Origin: Marinobacterium lacunae | GTDB taxonomy: Bacteria; Pseudomonadota; Gammaproteobacteria; Pseudomonadales; Balneatricaceae | Direction of reading: 5' to 3' | DNA: 64,000 nt | Assembly (NCBI RefSeq): GCF_000705555.1 | Contig: NZ_JMQN01000021.1 | Coordinates: 124,001 to 188,000, forward strand | Shown: positions 63,846 to 64,000 of the stretch, in pieces | Layout: every line of letters starts with the position of its first letter | How positions within the stretch are numbered: the first letter of the stretch is position 1 | The notes under the pieces: generated by a model | What the model saw: the letters and a program-made list of their open reading frames with translations, nothing else | What the model was told of the DNA's origin: nothing | Database searches by the model: none | Program-made: the position numbers and the translations under genes

Positions 63846-64000
63846 ATGGATCGATTGCAAGGAGGCGCTCTGCGAAGCCTGATCACGCAGCCTGCCCGTT
63901 TGTTCATGCTGTTACTTATACCCGTGTCGGCGTGGGTGTTGATCGACCCACCGGCTCTGCTGAGCACCCAGCAGAGCCAGGTGCTGGCCATTATCATCCT
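63846..64000 (+). CDS. N-terminus of a probable SLC13/DASS-type anion transporter (cut by window end)
   Basis: Open from the ATG at 63846 to the window end (51 codons), so the stop is not seen. The start MDRLQGGALRSLITQPARLF is followed by a membrane segment (MLLLIPVSAWVLI), then LSTQQSQVLAIII, the early pattern of SLC13 sodium/anion symporters. Identification is tentative because only the first helix and a half is present. Confidence 0.5.
   Translation, partial: MDRLQGGALRSLITQPARLFMLLLIPVSAWVLIDPPALLSTQQSQVLAIII

Overview
The window reads as chromosome of a gammaproteobacterium, most likely a marine or aquatic Oceanospirillales/Pseudomonadales relative (a Marinobacterium-like genome is my guess, at low confidence). 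Reasons: the rnd-ycgL-ycgN order, gammaproteobacterial-type S1, Prc, MetE and AcnA proteins, a Pseudomonas-like nitrate-assimilation locus and generally G+C-rich coding sequence. The exception is an A+T-rich insertion at about 24.3-33.4 kb.

Layout. 0-6.3 kb: RNase D (cut by the window edge), YcgL, YcgN, then on the minus strand rpsA, a coiled-coil membrane protein and the Prc protease. 6.4-19.9 kb: an FKBP lipoprotein, aminopeptidase ApeB, a GCS2-type ligase with an AstE/AspA-like deacylase, an Old Yellow Enzyme with an ArsR-family regulator, a NosR-like flavo-iron-sulfur membrane protein, bestrophin, a metallo-beta-lactamase-fold hydrolase, CysQ and MetE.

20.0-36.9 kb: nitrate assimilation, in two halves. 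A nitrate transporter and a PP2C/protein-kinase fusion lie on the left, nirB-nirD on the right. Each half begins with a sigma-54-type promoter and a leader RNA ending in an intrinsic terminator; the two leaders share a block of about 30 nt. This pattern fits NtrC-type activation plus NasT/ANTAR antitermination. The halves are separated by about 9 kb of integron gene cassettes: 13 attC sites plus a truncated one, all genes on the plus strand, and no integrase in the window (a CALIN). The array ends in a broken attC next to a decayed IS110-family transposase. Its cassettes encode small membrane proteins, a GNAT acetyltransferase, a tRNA-like element with a 26-residue ORF, a dynamin-like GTPase, a HEPN-motif protein and an HExxH metalloprotease. 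The last three are consecutive and resemble anti-phage defence parts.

36.9-51.1 kb: a TetR regulator and an SDR enzyme diverge from a tightly packed 12-gene operon: DUF2147 protein, TorF-like outer-membrane protein, FGGY kinase, class II aldolase, class III aminotransferase, a class II aldolase homologue that has lost its metal-binding histidines, MFS transporter, class 3 aldehyde dehydrogenase, cytochrome c, an exported ALO-type FAD oxidase, a Tat-signal PLP-barrel protein and an NAD-dependent epimerase/reductase. Two tandem palindromes lie between the divergent units. I do not recognise the pathway; this is the best candidate here for an undescribed metabolic system.

51.1-55.8 kb: hupE diverges from a hydrogen-sensing set, hupT-hupU-hupV (histidine kinase and regulatory [NiFe] hydrogenase). 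No structural hydrogenase is visible. 56.3-59.5 kb: a sulfur-handling operon (persulfide-dioxygenase-like hydrolase, SulP transporter, rhodanese) preceded by a perfect 16-bp palindrome. 59.7-64.0 kb: aconitase AcnA, a VOC protein, a haloacetate-dehalogenase-like hydrolase and the start of a probable SLC13 transporter.
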